NCBI RefSeq assembly: GCF_001531445.1
Contig: NZ_LQYA01000147.1
Coordinates: 1 to 63,579 of the forward strand
Source of the DNA: Sporosarcina koreensis
Lineage (GTDB): Bacteria; Bacillota; Bacilli; Bacillales_A; Planococcaceae
Direction: 5' to 3'
DNA: 63,579 bases
The position numbers and the translations under genes were made by a program. Under the pieces are notes generated by a model. It was not told the origin of the DNA and made no database searches. It worked only from the letters and a program-made list of their open reading frames with translations. Below are positions 46,785 to 54,929 of this stretch, one piece after another. Within the stretch, counting starts at the first letter, position 1; every line of letters begins with the position of its first letter.

Positions 46785-48071
46785 GTGAATATCGGTGCGT
46801 TGCAATCCTTGATGGGAATGAACCAAATTTCAACAGGCAACATGCAAAACGGTGGCCCAAACACTTCTAAGTTCGGGGCGATATTTGCAGGCATTTCGCA
46901 AAACACTTCAGAAATGGAGATTCCTACTGACGGAGAGGTACCAATCCCGATTGAATTGATTCCAAATCTATTCAGTGCTTCGACTGCTGAAGAATTGGAG
47001 AATGCTGTACAAGCGATTCAAGGAATCGAGAAGATGGAGATACCAGATACTATTTTTACTCCTGACAAGAACAACCGGAGCTTGGAAGAAATAGCGGAAA
47101 TGTTGTCAATCGATCCTGAAGAAGTTCTTGTAAACCTTCAACAATTATTGGAGAAAGCCGGAATACCCAAAGCTGAAACAGAGGAATTGACGATCACCTC
47201 TGAAATGTGGACATTGCTGAACATGATAGAGGAGGCGGGAATCCGTTTTTTTGAAAATTTAACTGAGTCGCTTCAACAGCCTGAAACAAGAAATGAAGCT
47301 GCACAACTCCTAACATTTATAAAAACGATAGAAATGATAGCACCTAAAACCGATATGCTCTTATCGATGGAGCAGAAGGTTGACAATTTCCGTCATATGA
47401 TGGCTGGAGCTGCAGGACAATTCGAACAGCGGATTATGGCACCCATAGCAAAACAGGAGCCATTGCCGTTCATCAATCAAAAAAACGAATTCAGAATCGT
47501 CCTTGAAACGAATTCTGCAACATCAACAAACGCAGACGGATCCGGACAGAAACATACAGATACAACTTCAAATTCAGGTTCCGTACATGCAACGACGACT
47601 ACGATAGTCAGAGCAGATATTCCTGTGAAACAGGTGGAATCAAGCACAACGAATCGGAGCGAAGCATTCCTTAGAGATATGCAGGCGTTAATGAAACGGT
47701 CAAACTTCGGCCAGGTAGGCGGAACCAATCGGATGCTTATTAAGCTATATCCGGAGCATCTCGGTCAGATCCGAATCGAACTACTCGAAACGAACGGTGT
47801 AATGACGGCGAGAATCCTCGCATCAACCGCTTTTGCAAAAGGACTGCTTGATAGTCAGTTGCACCAACTGAAACATGCGTTCAATCAGCAAAATCTGCAA
47901 GTCGACCGTGTTGACATTACACAGACCATCCAAGAATCGCAAAGAAATGAACGTGAACAATCATTTAATGAACAGTTCAAGCGTGAGCAGCAGACGGATG
48001 ATAACAAGCAGAAGAAATCATCGGACGAAGAACTTTCATTTGAGGAATATATGATCGAATTGGAGGTGTAA
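46785..48071 (+). CDS. fliK: flagellar hook-length control protein FliK
   Basis: Secreted ruler that switches export from hook to filament proteins by contact with FlhB. 428 residues; long low-complexity N-terminal part and the conserved C-terminal domain (RMLIKLYPEHLGQIRIELLE to HAFNQQNLQVDRVDI), ending in a Gln/Glu/Lys-rich tail. GTG 46785 follows GGAGGTGG by 7 nt; upstream codons at 46740 and 46764 are less likely. Confidence 0.93.
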   Translation: MNIGALQSLMGMNQISTGNMQNGGPNTSKFGAIFAGISQNTSEMEIPTDGEVPIPIELIPNLFSASTAEELENAVQAIQGIEKMEIPDTIFTPDKNNRSLEEIAEMLSIDPEEVLVNLQQLLEKAGIPKAETEELTITSEMWTLLNMIEEAGIRFFENLTESLQQPETRNEAAQLLTFIKTIEMIAPKTDMLLSMEQKVDNFRHMMAGAAGQFEQRIMAPIAKQEPLPFINQKNEFRIVLETNSATSTNADGSGQKHTDTTSNSGSVHATTTTIVRADIPVKQVESSTTNRSEAFLRDMQALMKRSNFGQVGGTNRMLIKLYPEHLGQIRIELLETNGVMTARILASTAFAKGLLDSQLHQLKHAFNQQNLQVDRVDITQTIQESQRNEREQSFNEQFKREQQTDDNKQKKSSDEELSFEEYMIELEV

Positions 48072-48074
48072 TGA

Positions 48075-48728
48075 ATGATAGAGGGACAATCACCAATAAC
48101 AGACTCAATGTTTCTAATAAATAAACAGCGGGATCAACGGCAAACTGGGCCAGATACAATGGGCAAGGATGCATTCATGAAAATCCTCATTGCACAGCTG
48201 CAAAACCAGGATCCGACGAACCCGATGAAAGATAACGAATTCATAGCACAGATGGCGCAGTTTTCATCTTTGGAACAAACGATGAACTTGGCCAATGCAT
48301 TTGAAAAATTCGCCGAGGCGCAAAACCAATCTCAATTGATTCAATATAATCAATTCGTTGGAAAAAATGTCCGTTGGCATGAATTAACGGATGAGAAAGA
48401 CGAGGCAGGCAAACCAATCGTCAACGAAGGGACAGGCATCATCCAATCTGCAAAATTTGTAAATGGATCCGTCGTCTTCACGATGGCAGACGGGAAGGAA
48501 CTGACACCGGGCAATATTTCTGAAGTGCTAGCAGGCTCGGGAAATGCTAATAGTTTGGTAGAGGCCAGCCTTTTGATCGGCAAAACAGTCGGGTATATGG
48601 ATGGAGAAGAAGAAAAGTCGGGTCTAGTCGTATCCGTTTCCAATAAGGAAGGAAAGCTTCAATATATTTTGGACGACGGTACACGAATCGACGGCGATTC
48701 ATTCACATCCATCAGTCAACAAGCATAA
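48075..48728 (+). CDS. flgD: flagellar hook assembly protein FlgD
   Basis: Hook cap scaffold, 217 residues. Conserved N-terminal block LGKDAFMKILIAQLQNQDP-like (MGKDAFMKILIAQLQNQDPT, residues about 29-48) and FIAQMAQFSSLEQTMN. The C-terminal half (VGKNVRWHEL onward) is beta-rich. ATG 48075 follows GGAGGTG. Confidence 0.96.
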   Translation: MIEGQSPITDSMFLINKQRDQRQTGPDTMGKDAFMKILIAQLQNQDPTNPMKDNEFIAQMAQFSSLEQTMNLANAFEKFAEAQNQSQLIQYNQFVGKNVRWHELTDEKDEAGKPIVNEGTGIIQSAKFVNGSVVFTMADGKELTPGNISEVLAGSGNANSLVEASLLIGKTVGYMDGEEEKSGLVVSVSNKEGKLQYILDDGTRIDGDSFTSISQQA

Positions 48729-48741
48729 AAGGAGCGAGTGT

Positions 48742-49122
48742 ATGGACAAGTTGAACATTCACCACGTTCCATCGCAGCCGCTAATCCGCCATGGCCAACC
48801 GTTGAAAGCACCGCAACAGTCGAAACAATCGTTTCTTGAAGAGCTGAACAAAGCAATCCAGCCGCAAGAATTGAAAATCAGCAAACACGCTACGGACAGG
48901 CTGAAGGAGCGGAACATTCATATTACAGAAACTGAATGGGCACACATCACAGACAAGGTGAATGAAGCAAAAGTGAAGGGAATCAAAGAATCGCTTGTAC
49001 TGATGGATCAAGCAGCACTCATCATCAGCGCAAAAAATTCCACCGTCATTACAGCGATGGATCGCAAGGAAGCGATAGATCAATTATTTACAAACATCGA
49101 CGGCACAATCGTGCTCAGCTAA
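48742..49122 (+). CDS. flagellar operon protein (TIGR02530 family)
   Basis: 126 residues with the family's C-terminal pattern: ISKHATDRLKERNIHITETE, then LVLMDQAALIISAKNSTVIT and AIDQLFTNIDGTIVLS. Always found between flgD and flgE in Bacillales and clostridial operons; function not known to me. ATG 48742 follows AAAGGAGCGAG. It is followed by a 216-bp structured interval. Confidence 0.88.
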   Translation: MDKLNIHHVPSQPLIRHGQPLKAPQQSKQSFLEELNKAIQPQELKISKHATDRLKERNIHITETEWAHITDKVNEAKVKGIKESLVLMDQAALIISAKNSTVITAMDRKEAIDQLFTNIDGTIVLS

Positions 49123-49135
49123 CACCGGCAGGACC

Positions 49136-49320
49136 TCAGAACGAGGATGCCGACGTACTGCCGACTGACAGAGGCGGTTACAAATTTTATACAGCGGAAA
49201 ACCGTCGCTGTATAAAATACTAGCCTCCGGCGGATGTCACAGATTTTTAATTGAATTTACCGAGCTTGCTCGATAAAAATCTGGACGCAATTCCGCCAAG
49301 GCGTAATTGATTAACTATCC
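49136..49320 (+). repeat. dispersed two-hairpin element, family C
   Basis: Between the TIGR02530 gene and flgE. Stem 1: ATTTTATACAGCG (49176-49188) with CGCTGTATAAAAT, inside GAGGC/GCCTC. Stem 2: AGATTTTTA with TAAAAATCT, inside GGCGGA/TCCGCC. The GGCGGATGTCACAGATTTTT and CGCCAAGGCGTAATTG blocks resemble a repeat that I recall from Lysinibacillus/Sporosarcina genomes. It ends just before the flgE ribosome-binding site. Confidence 0.65.
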
Positions 49321-49338
49321 GAGAGGGGAAAAACCAAC

Positions 49339-50517
49339 ATGTTACGATCAATGTACTCAGGAATTTCAGGCTTGAAAAACTTCCAAACGAAGTTAGACGT
49401 TATCGGTAATAATATTGCGAATGTGAATACTTATGGATTTAAAAAAGGACGCACAATTTTTAAAGATCTCGTCTCCCAAACTACAGCAGGCGCTTCTGCA
49501 CCAAGTGATAATCGTGGTGGAGTAAACGCAAAACAAATTGGACTCGGTTCACAAATTGCTGCTATTGACACACTACACACACAAGGATCCAGCCAGTTTA
49601 CAGGGAACACACTAGACTTGGCAATTACGGGTGATGGATTTTTCCAAGTAATGGATGGAGGAGAGGTTTCATATACAAGAGCTGGAAACTTTTATATGGA
49701 TAAGAATGGTGATCTGGTAGATGGTGATGGTAGATATGTTGTAGGTACAGATGGGATTATTAATATTCCAATTACAGCTTCGTCAATGTCAATTGGACAA
49801 GATGGCACAGTATTTTTTGTGGATTTACCAGAAGGCGCTGAAGCTGCCATAGCCGCTGCTGAGGCAATATTTAGACCGATTGAAAAAACATTTAAAGAAG
49901 CAGAGGAAGCCTTAAATAAAGCTAAAGATGAAGTTAAGACAGCAAATGCAGATATTAAAGCAGCAGAAAAAGCATTAGAAAAAGCGGAAGCAGATTTGGA
50001 AAGAGCTAACAATTTACCCGCGGGTGCAGCAGGGAAGCAAGAAGCTATAAACGCTGCTACAGCAGCTAAAACGGCAGCGGAGAATGCAAAAACGGCAGCC
50101 GAGGCTGCAAAAACGACAGCTGAAGCTGCTGAAACAGCTGCGATAGGTCCATACAACACAGCTAAAGGGGCATATGATCCAGCCAAAACAACTTTTGATA
50201 AAGTCATGTCTGATAATAAAGCGATACTTCAAGAAGCTGGAAGAATCGAAATGACTAAGTTCTCGAATCCAGGAGGCCTTGAAAAAGTAGGTGGAAACTT
50301 GTATCGAGCATCTGCAAACTCTGGTGATATAGAAACAGGCTTTGCACTCGATCAAGGTTTCGGAACAATCGAATCCGGCTTCCTCGAAATGTCCAACGTC
50401 GACCTATCAGAAGAGTTCACTGAAATGATCGTCGCACAACGTGGTTTCCAAGCAAATACTCGTATAATTACAACTTCTGATGAGATTCTGCAAGAACTTG
50501 TCAACTTGAAGCGATAA
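49339..50517 (+). CDS. flgE: flagellar hook protein FlgE with a large coiled-coil insertion
   Basis: Hook subunit. N-terminal MLRSMYSGISGLKNFQTKLD and C-terminal SGFLEMSNVDLSEEFTEMIV to ELVNLKR match B. subtilis FlgE (264 residues) nearly throughout. The product here has 392 residues: at residues about 167-295 an Ala/Lys/Glu-rich segment replaces a short loop after SIGQDGTVFFVDLPEG, and the family sequence resumes at GRIEMTKFSNPGGLEKVG. The insert is predicted as two helices joined by NLPAGAAGK; residues 242-269 are four heptads of the type AAKTAAE, encoded by 21-bp repeats. The central part of the gene is A-richer than its ends. ATG 49339 follows GAGAGGGG. Confidence 0.9.
   Translation: MLRSMYSGISGLKNFQTKLDVIGNNIANVNTYGFKKGRTIFKDLVSQTTAGASAPSDNRGGVNAKQIGLGSQIAAIDTLHTQGSSQFTGNTLDLAITGDGFFQVMDGGEVSYTRAGNFYMDKNGDLVDGDGRYVVGTDGIINIPITASSMSIGQDGTVFFVDLPEGAEAAIAAAEAIFRPIEKTFKEAEEALNKAKDEVKTANADIKAAEKALEKAEADLERANNLPAGAAGKQEAINAATAAKTAAENAKTAAEAAKTTAEAAETAAIGPYNTAKGAYDPAKTTFDKVMSDNKAILQEAGRIEMTKFSNPGGLEKVGGNLYRASANSGDIETGFALDQGFGTIESGFLEMSNVDLSEEFTEMIVAQRGFQANTRIITTSDEILQELVNLKR
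50062..50145 (+). repeat. four in-frame 21-bp repeats inside flgE
   Basis: Four units of the form GCNGCNAAAACGGCAGCNGAG start at 50062, 50083, 50104 and 50125, each coding one heptad (AAKTAAE, NAKTAAE, AAKTTAE, AAETAAI). Such units could change in number by slippage. Confidence 0.85.
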
Positions 50518-50570
50518 TTATAGATTTTAATTAACATTTTAAAAATGTATATCTTTTATGTTGCACTAGT

Positions 50571-50775
50571 TTCTTGGAGTGCAAGCGCGAGACTCCTGCG
50601 AACGTCGTTTCGAAGAACGGCGTTTGTGAGCACAAGCGCAGCGTTGCGAGCAGGATATTGCAGGATGCCTTAATTTCTGCATAGGACGCAGAAATACGGC
50701 AAATCGAACCCTTCGCTGTTCGATTGGCTCAAGCCATGCTCGCGGAAAGCGAGTGCTGGAACGGAAAGCAACGTT
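50571..50775 (+). repeat. composite repeat (family B relative plus array unit)
   Basis: A family B-like frame (GCGCGAGACTCCTGCG at the start, GCTCGCGGAAAGCGAGTGC near the end) encloses a block GAAGAACGGCGTTTGTGAGC (about 50610-50629) that is the inverse of the 61-bp units at 40620-40923, and a block (50663-50735) shared with 24704-24780. No gene is seen in 50518-50963. Confidence 0.6.
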
Positions 50776-50787
50776 CTAAGTTATAGG

Positions 50788-50927
50788 TTTATGCGCTTTT
50801 AAAAGTATTTATGTTTCATAACACGCATTTATGAGCTTTTCAAGAGAATTATACGCGTTTCTAGCGATTTATGCGCATTTCAGCGAATTTATGCGTGTTT
50901 CAACAATTTTATGCGTTACTAGCAAAG
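50788..50927 (+). repeat. seven degenerate 20-bp tandem units
   Basis: TTTATG-type units begin at 50788, 50808, 50828, 50848 (ATTATA), 50868, 50888 and 50908, an exact 20-bp period with consensus close to TTTATGCGNNTTTNANNNNA. The last unit runs into the flbD ribosome-binding site. Not a CRISPR: there are no spacers. Confidence 0.85.
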
Positions 50928-50966
50928 GAGGGTCGGGCCGGCCCTGTGCCCGGCCCCTTACATATG
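50927..50966 (+). promoter_or_regulatory. split ribosome-binding site of flbD
   Basis: AAAGGAGGG (50924-50932) lies 32 bases before the ATG at 50964, but a hairpin, GGGCCGG (50935-50941) with CCGGCCC (50950-50956), occupies the spacer. Folded, it leaves about 10 unpaired bases between them, near the optimum. Confidence 0.6.
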
Positions 50967-51185
50967 ATCAAAGTTACACGCCTTAACGGCAAAGCGTTCA
51001 TGTTGAACGCCCTATACATAGAAACCGTCGAATCGTTTCCCGATACGACGATCACATTGACGACTGGCACCAAATATGTCGTCCTGGACCCGATCGACGA
51101 AGTCAATCGACGCATCATTGAATTCTATCAGTCAGTCCAACTATTATCGAATCCGCATATCCGGGGTGAAGAAAATGAAGAATAA
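50964..51185 (+). CDS. flbD: flagellar FlbD family protein (SwrD)
   Basis: 73 residues beginning MIKVTRLNGKAFMLNALYIE and with PDTTITLTTGTKYVV, the whole-family core. In B. subtilis, SwrD (YlzI) raises motor torque for swarming. ATG 50964 is chosen by homology; an upstream GTG at 50946 in the hairpin loop would add six residues. The end overlaps fliL by 11 nt. Confidence 0.9.
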   Translation: MIKVTRLNGKAFMLNALYIETVESFPDTTITLTTGTKYVVLDPIDEVNRRIIEFYQSVQLLSNPHIRGEENEE

Positions 51186-51600
51186 AGCATTGACAATCAC
51201 ATTAATCATTGTTGTTACCCTAACGCTCGTCGGTATCATCGGTCTAATCCTCACCTTGCAATTAAAAGGGGATTCGGCAGCCAAAGAGCCGACAATCGAT
51301 GACATTCTCGAAGCTTCTGTTGACGTCCCGGAAATCATGACAAATCTATCCGGCCGCCAGTTTATCAGGATTTCATTGAAGATCCAGACAACAGATAAAA
51401 AAGCAGCTGCAGAGCTCGCGAAACGAGATTTCCAGGTTCAAAACATCGTCATTCAAGAATTATCTGAAATGACCTCAAAAGATTTTGAAGGAAAAGCTGG
51501 GAAGCAAGCATTCGAGGATTCCATCAAGTCTCAATTGAATCCACTCATGCAAGAGGGTGAAATCGAAAAAGTGTACATCGTTTCTTATATAATCCAATAA
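51175..51600 (+). CDS. fliL: flagellar basal body-associated protein FliL
   Basis: 141-residue single-pass membrane protein around the stator: MKNKALTITLIIVVTLTLVG with a helix at residues about 7-27, then the periplasm-side domain (FIRISLKIQTTDKKAAAELA to VYIVSYIIQ). ATG 51175 follows GGGGTGAAG; the upstream frame from 51076 is inside flbD and is rejected. Confidence 0.94.
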   Translation: MKNKALTITLIIVVTLTLVGIIGLILTLQLKGDSAAKEPTIDDILEASVDVPEIMTNLSGRQFIRISLKIQTTDKKAAAELAKRDFQVQNIVIQELSEMTSKDFEGKAGKQAFEDSIKSQLNPLMQEGEIEKVYIVSYIIQ

Positions 51601-51636
51601 AAATGGTGGACATATACTATGCCGGGAGGTGGCCTT

Positions 51637-52635
51637 ATGTCGGGAGATATTTTATCCCAAAATGAAATTGATGCCTTGTTATCGGCATTATCGACAGGTG
51701 AAATGTCGGCGGAAGAGATGAAGAAGGAAGATGAGACCCGGAAGGTCAAAGTATATGATTTCAAACGAGCCCTCCGTTTCTCAAAAGATCAGATCCGTAG
51801 CCTGACACGGATCCATGAAAACTTTGCAAGATTATTGACGACTTACTTTTCCGCTCAATTACGGACGTATATTCAAATAAATGTCGCTTCGGTTGATCAG
51901 ATACCGTTTGAAGAGTTCATCCGATCCATTCCCAATATGACATTGCTCAATATTTTCGAAGTGCCGCCACTTGAAGGGAATATCATCATGGAAGTCAATC
52001 CGAACGTCGCCTATTCCATGCTTGACCGTTTGATGGGCGGAATAGGCGAAGGTCCCGGAAAAGTGGACAATATGACTGAAATCGAAACGAAGATATTGAC
52101 GAACCTTTTCGAAAGATCATTTGATAATTTACGTGAAGCGTGGTCGGGTATCATTGAAATAGATCCGTTCCTATCTGAAATGGAAGTGAATCCTCAATTT
52201 CTTCAAATGATTTCACCGAACGAAACAGTTGTCGTCATTTCGTTCAATATTGTGATCGGAGAATCAAGTGGCATGATCAATATTTGTATTCCACATGTCG
52301 TCCTTGAGCCGATCGTTCCGAATTTATCGGTGCGTTATTGGATGCAATCGAATAAAAAAGAACCGTCGCCTGAACAGAGCATCATTTTGGAAAAGAGGCT
52401 TCGACAAGCAAGTTTGCCGCTCACTACCGAATTAGGAAAAGGGGCTATGTCGGTCGAGGATTTCTTATATCTCCAAGTAGGAGATGTCATCTCTCTTGAT
52501 CGGAAAATTGAAGACCCATTGATTGTCAAAGTGGGAGATATACCAAAATTCACAGCGCAGCCTGGACATCTTCGAAACAGGATGGCTGTACAAATAATCG
52601 ATATATTGAACGGAGGGGATGAAGATGATGAGTGA
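51637..52635 (+). CDS. fliM: flagellar motor switch protein FliM
   Basis: C-ring protein that binds CheY-P. 332 residues: N-terminal LSQNEIDALLSAL is the CheY-P-binding peptide, CheC-like middle domain (PNVAYSMLDRLMGGIGEGPG), and a SpoA C-terminal domain (VGDVISLDRKIEDPLIVKVG). ATG 51637 follows GGGAGGTGG; ATG 51619 lies before that site. The end overlaps fliY. Confidence 0.96.
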   Translation: MSGDILSQNEIDALLSALSTGEMSAEEMKKEDETRKVKVYDFKRALRFSKDQIRSLTRIHENFARLLTTYFSAQLRTYIQINVASVDQIPFEEFIRSIPNMTLLNIFEVPPLEGNIIMEVNPNVAYSMLDRLMGGIGEGPGKVDNMTEIETKILTNLFERSFDNLREAWSGIIEIDPFLSEMEVNPQFLQMISPNETVVVISFNIVIGESSGMINICIPHVVLEPIVPNLSVRYWMQSNKKEPSPEQSIILEKRLRQASLPLTTELGKGAMSVEDFLYLQVGDVISLDRKIEDPLIVKVGDIPKFTAQPGHLRNRMAVQIIDILNGGDEDDE

Positions 52636-53833
52636 TAATGTGCTTTCTCAGGAAGAAATCGAAGCATTGTTGCGCGGAGAACCGATTCGTGCAGAAGAAG
52701 CAGCGACATCGTCCTCTGAACATCGGGATTTTGAAGACCAATTAAGCGAAATGGAGAAAGATGCCTTAGGGGAAGTCGGGAACATTTCTTTCGGCAGTTC
52801 CGCAACAGCCCTCTCCTCGTTGCTAGGACAAAAAGTGGAAATCACCACTCCTGCAATCTCTGTAGTGGATCGTAGTATGCTTGAAACTGAATTCATACAT
52901 CCATATGTAGCGGTCCAAGTGGAATATACAGAAGGCTTGAACGGCACGAACCTTCTTGTCATTAAACAAAGTGATGCTGCAATCATCGCTGATCTTATGT
53001 TGGGCGGAGATGGACTGGCCCCGAATGAAGAATTGAATGAAATCCATCTAAGTGCTGTACAGGAAGCGATGAATCAAATGATGGGATCGGCGGCTACGTC
53101 GATGTCCACTGTTTTCAATAAGAAAGTTGATATCTCCCCTCCATCCATCGACCTGATGAATATGCAAAATGAGGAAGGGATTGAGAAAATTCCGAAGGAT
53201 GAAATGCTGATCAAAGTCTCCTTCGAGTTAAAAGTCGGGAGTTTGATCGATTCAAATATTATGCAGTTATTCCCGTTGCAATTCGGGAAAAACCTTGTTG
53301 CATCGCTTATGGGGATGGGTGCAGAAGAGGAAGCCGCAGTTACATTGGAAGCGCCGAGACCGGCTCCAGCCAACGAACCGAATCAACAGGAGTTTCCGCA
53401 AGCGGACCATTCTGATTTCGGCAACATGCAAAATTCCTCTCAACCAATCGAGCATCCTGCGTATGAGACGCCAATTCAGCAACAAATTCCACAAAGACAG
53501 CAACAGCCACCTGTCCATGTACAGCAAGCACGTTTCGCAAGCTTTGATAGCCCTTCATTGAACCAAGGTGAGACCAACAACTTGAATATGTTGTTGGATA
53601 TTCCTTTGCAAGTGACTGTGGAACTTGGAAGAACGAAGCGGTCGGTAAAAGAAATCCTTGAAATGTCTAGTGGTTCCATCATAGAATTGGATAAACTGGC
53701 AGGAGAACCTGTTGATATATTAGTGAATAACCGTCATATCGCCAAAGGAGAAGTCGTTGTTATCGACGAAAACTTCGGTGTGCGGATTACTGATATATTG
53801 AGTCAGACAGAACGTTTAAATAATTTACGATAA
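52625..53833 (+). CDS. fliY: flagellar motor switch phosphatase FliY
   Basis: C-ring protein that also dephosphorylates CheY-P. 402 residues: N-terminal LSQEEIEALL peptide, CheC-type domain with both E-x2-N active-site motifs (LGEVGNISFGSSATALSSLL and VQEAMNQMMGSAATSMS), a Gln/Pro-rich linker (residues about 245-310) and a FliN-like SpoA C-terminus (LDIPLQVTVELGRTKRSVKE). GGAGGGG at 52612-52618 favours ATG 52625 or 52628 over 52619. Confidence 0.95.
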   Translation: MMSDNVLSQEEIEALLRGEPIRAEEAATSSSEHRDFEDQLSEMEKDALGEVGNISFGSSATALSSLLGQKVEITTPAISVVDRSMLETEFIHPYVAVQVEYTEGLNGTNLLVIKQSDAAIIADLMLGGDGLAPNEELNEIHLSAVQEAMNQMMGSAATSMSTVFNKKVDISPPSIDLMNMQNEEGIEKIPKDEMLIKVSFELKVGSLIDSNIMQLFPLQFGKNLVASLMGMGAEEEAAVTLEAPRPAPANEPNQQEFPQADHSDFGNMQNSSQPIEHPAYETPIQQQIPQRQQQPPVHVQQARFASFDSPSLNQGETNNLNMLLDIPLQVTVELGRTKRSVKEILEMSSGSIIELDKLAGEPVDILVNNRHIAKGEVVVIDENFGVRITDILSQTERLNNLR

Positions 53834-53852
53834 GATTCGGGAGGTCTAGAGA

Positions 53853-54215
53853 ATGGGTAAACGTATTTTAATAGTAGATGACGCGGCTTTCATGCGTATG
53901 ATGATCAAGGATATTTTGACAAAGAACAACTTTGAAGTGGTTGGTGAAGCTGCCGATGGTGCGCAAGCCGTTGAAAAATATATGGAATTGAAGCCGGATC
54001 TTGTAACGATGGATATTACAATGCCCGAAATGGATGGTATTGCAGCGTTGAAATCCATTAAAGAAAAGGACCCGTCAGCTACAATCATCATGTGTTCCGC
54101 TATGGGACAGCAAGCGATGGTCATCGATGCAATTCAAGCAGGGGCAAAAGACTTCATTGTGAAGCCGTTCCAAGCTGACCGCGTGGTTGAAGCGATCCAA
54201 AAAGCAATAGGTTAA
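53853..54215 (+). CDS. cheY: chemotaxis response regulator CheY
   Basis: 120-residue single receiver domain. Acid pocket D9/D10 (LIVDDAAFMR), phospho-acceptor D54 (VTMDITMPEMDG), S82 and K104 (DFIVKPFQ). Phosphorylated by CheA it binds FliM/FliY. ATG 53853 follows GGGAGGTC. fliO starts 3 nt after its stop. Confidence 0.98.
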   Translation: MGKRILIVDDAAFMRMMIKDILTKNNFEVVGEAADGAQAVEKYMELKPDLVTMDITMPEMDGIAALKSIKEKDPSATIIMCSAMGQQAMVIDAIQAGAKDFIVKPFQADRVVEAIQKAIG

Positions 54216-54218
54216 CTT

Positions 54219-54929
54219 ATGGATCTATCAGTCTTGCAAAAGTATTCAACGATTTTCCTGCTGGCAATCTTCCTAGTCGTTTCATTGCCTATCGTGACCT
54301 ATGCAGATGGCGAAACGGACAAATCAGTATCTGATTGGTTCCAAAAGGACCAGGACCAGGATAAAGAAAAGGACAATGGACAAGACGAGATAAAGGTGAT
54401 CGATGAAGAAGAGCCAGCTGCCGACCGCAATCAAGACGGGGCAGCTGTCGGCTTGTCTTGGTGGGATTATACGAAAACACTATTGGCATTGTTTTTTGTA
54501 GTCGGTCTTCTCCTTGCGCTATTGAAGTTTATTAACCGAAAGAATCGAAAGTTTGACCAGCATAAATTGATGAAAAACGTCGGAGGTCTTTCGTTAGGAC
54601 AACAGAAATCCATTCAATTGGTCGTCATTGGTGATTCCTATTACCTGATTGGTGTAGGCGACGAAGTAAGGTTGTTGAAAGAGATTACCGATCCGGAAGA
54701 GATCAGTGCATTGGAAAGCTATTTCGTTGAAGATGAACTTCAATCTCCGCCAGGCCTGGGGAATAAATTGCTCACGATGTTTCCGCTCGGAAAAGGGGAT
54801 GCAGTGGATGAAAGCGATCAACCCGCCGATTTCAAAAAAGTGTTCACTTCCAGGCTAGACGAATTGAAAGCGGAGAGGAAAAAGCATTTGAACCGATTAG
54901 CAGAAAAGGAGAGCAGAAAAGATGAATGA
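54219..54929 (+). CDS. fliO: flagellar biosynthetic protein FliO (FliZ)
   Basis: 236 residues: N-terminal signal-like helix (IFLLAIFLVVSLPIVTYADG), a highly charged segment (KDQDQDKEKDNGQDE), a membrane helix (LLALFFVVGLLLALLKFIN, about residues 88-106) and a cytoplasmic domain with GGLSLGQQKSIQLVVIGDSY. Assists FliP assembly in the export gate. Weak ribosome-binding site (AGGTTAAC), so it may depend on coupling to cheY. Overlaps fliP by 8 nt. Confidence 0.9.
   Translation: MDLSVLQKYSTIFLLAIFLVVSLPIVTYADGETDKSVSDWFQKDQDQDKEKDNGQDEIKVIDEEEPAADRNQDGAAVGLSWWDYTKTLLALFFVVGLLLALLKFINRKNRKFDQHKLMKNVGGLSLGQQKSIQLVVIGDSYYLIGVGDEVRLLKEITDPEEISALESYFVEDELQSPPGLGNKLLTMFPLGKGDAVDESDQPADFKKVFTSRLDELKAERKKHLNRLAEKESRKDE

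Noticed and set aside
49692-50207. Antisense frame opposite the flgE insertion
   Set aside because: Low-complexity mirror of the Ala/Lys-rich codons; no start signal.
50788-50927. CRISPR-like array of 20-bp units
   Set aside because: Units are contiguous and degenerate without spacers.
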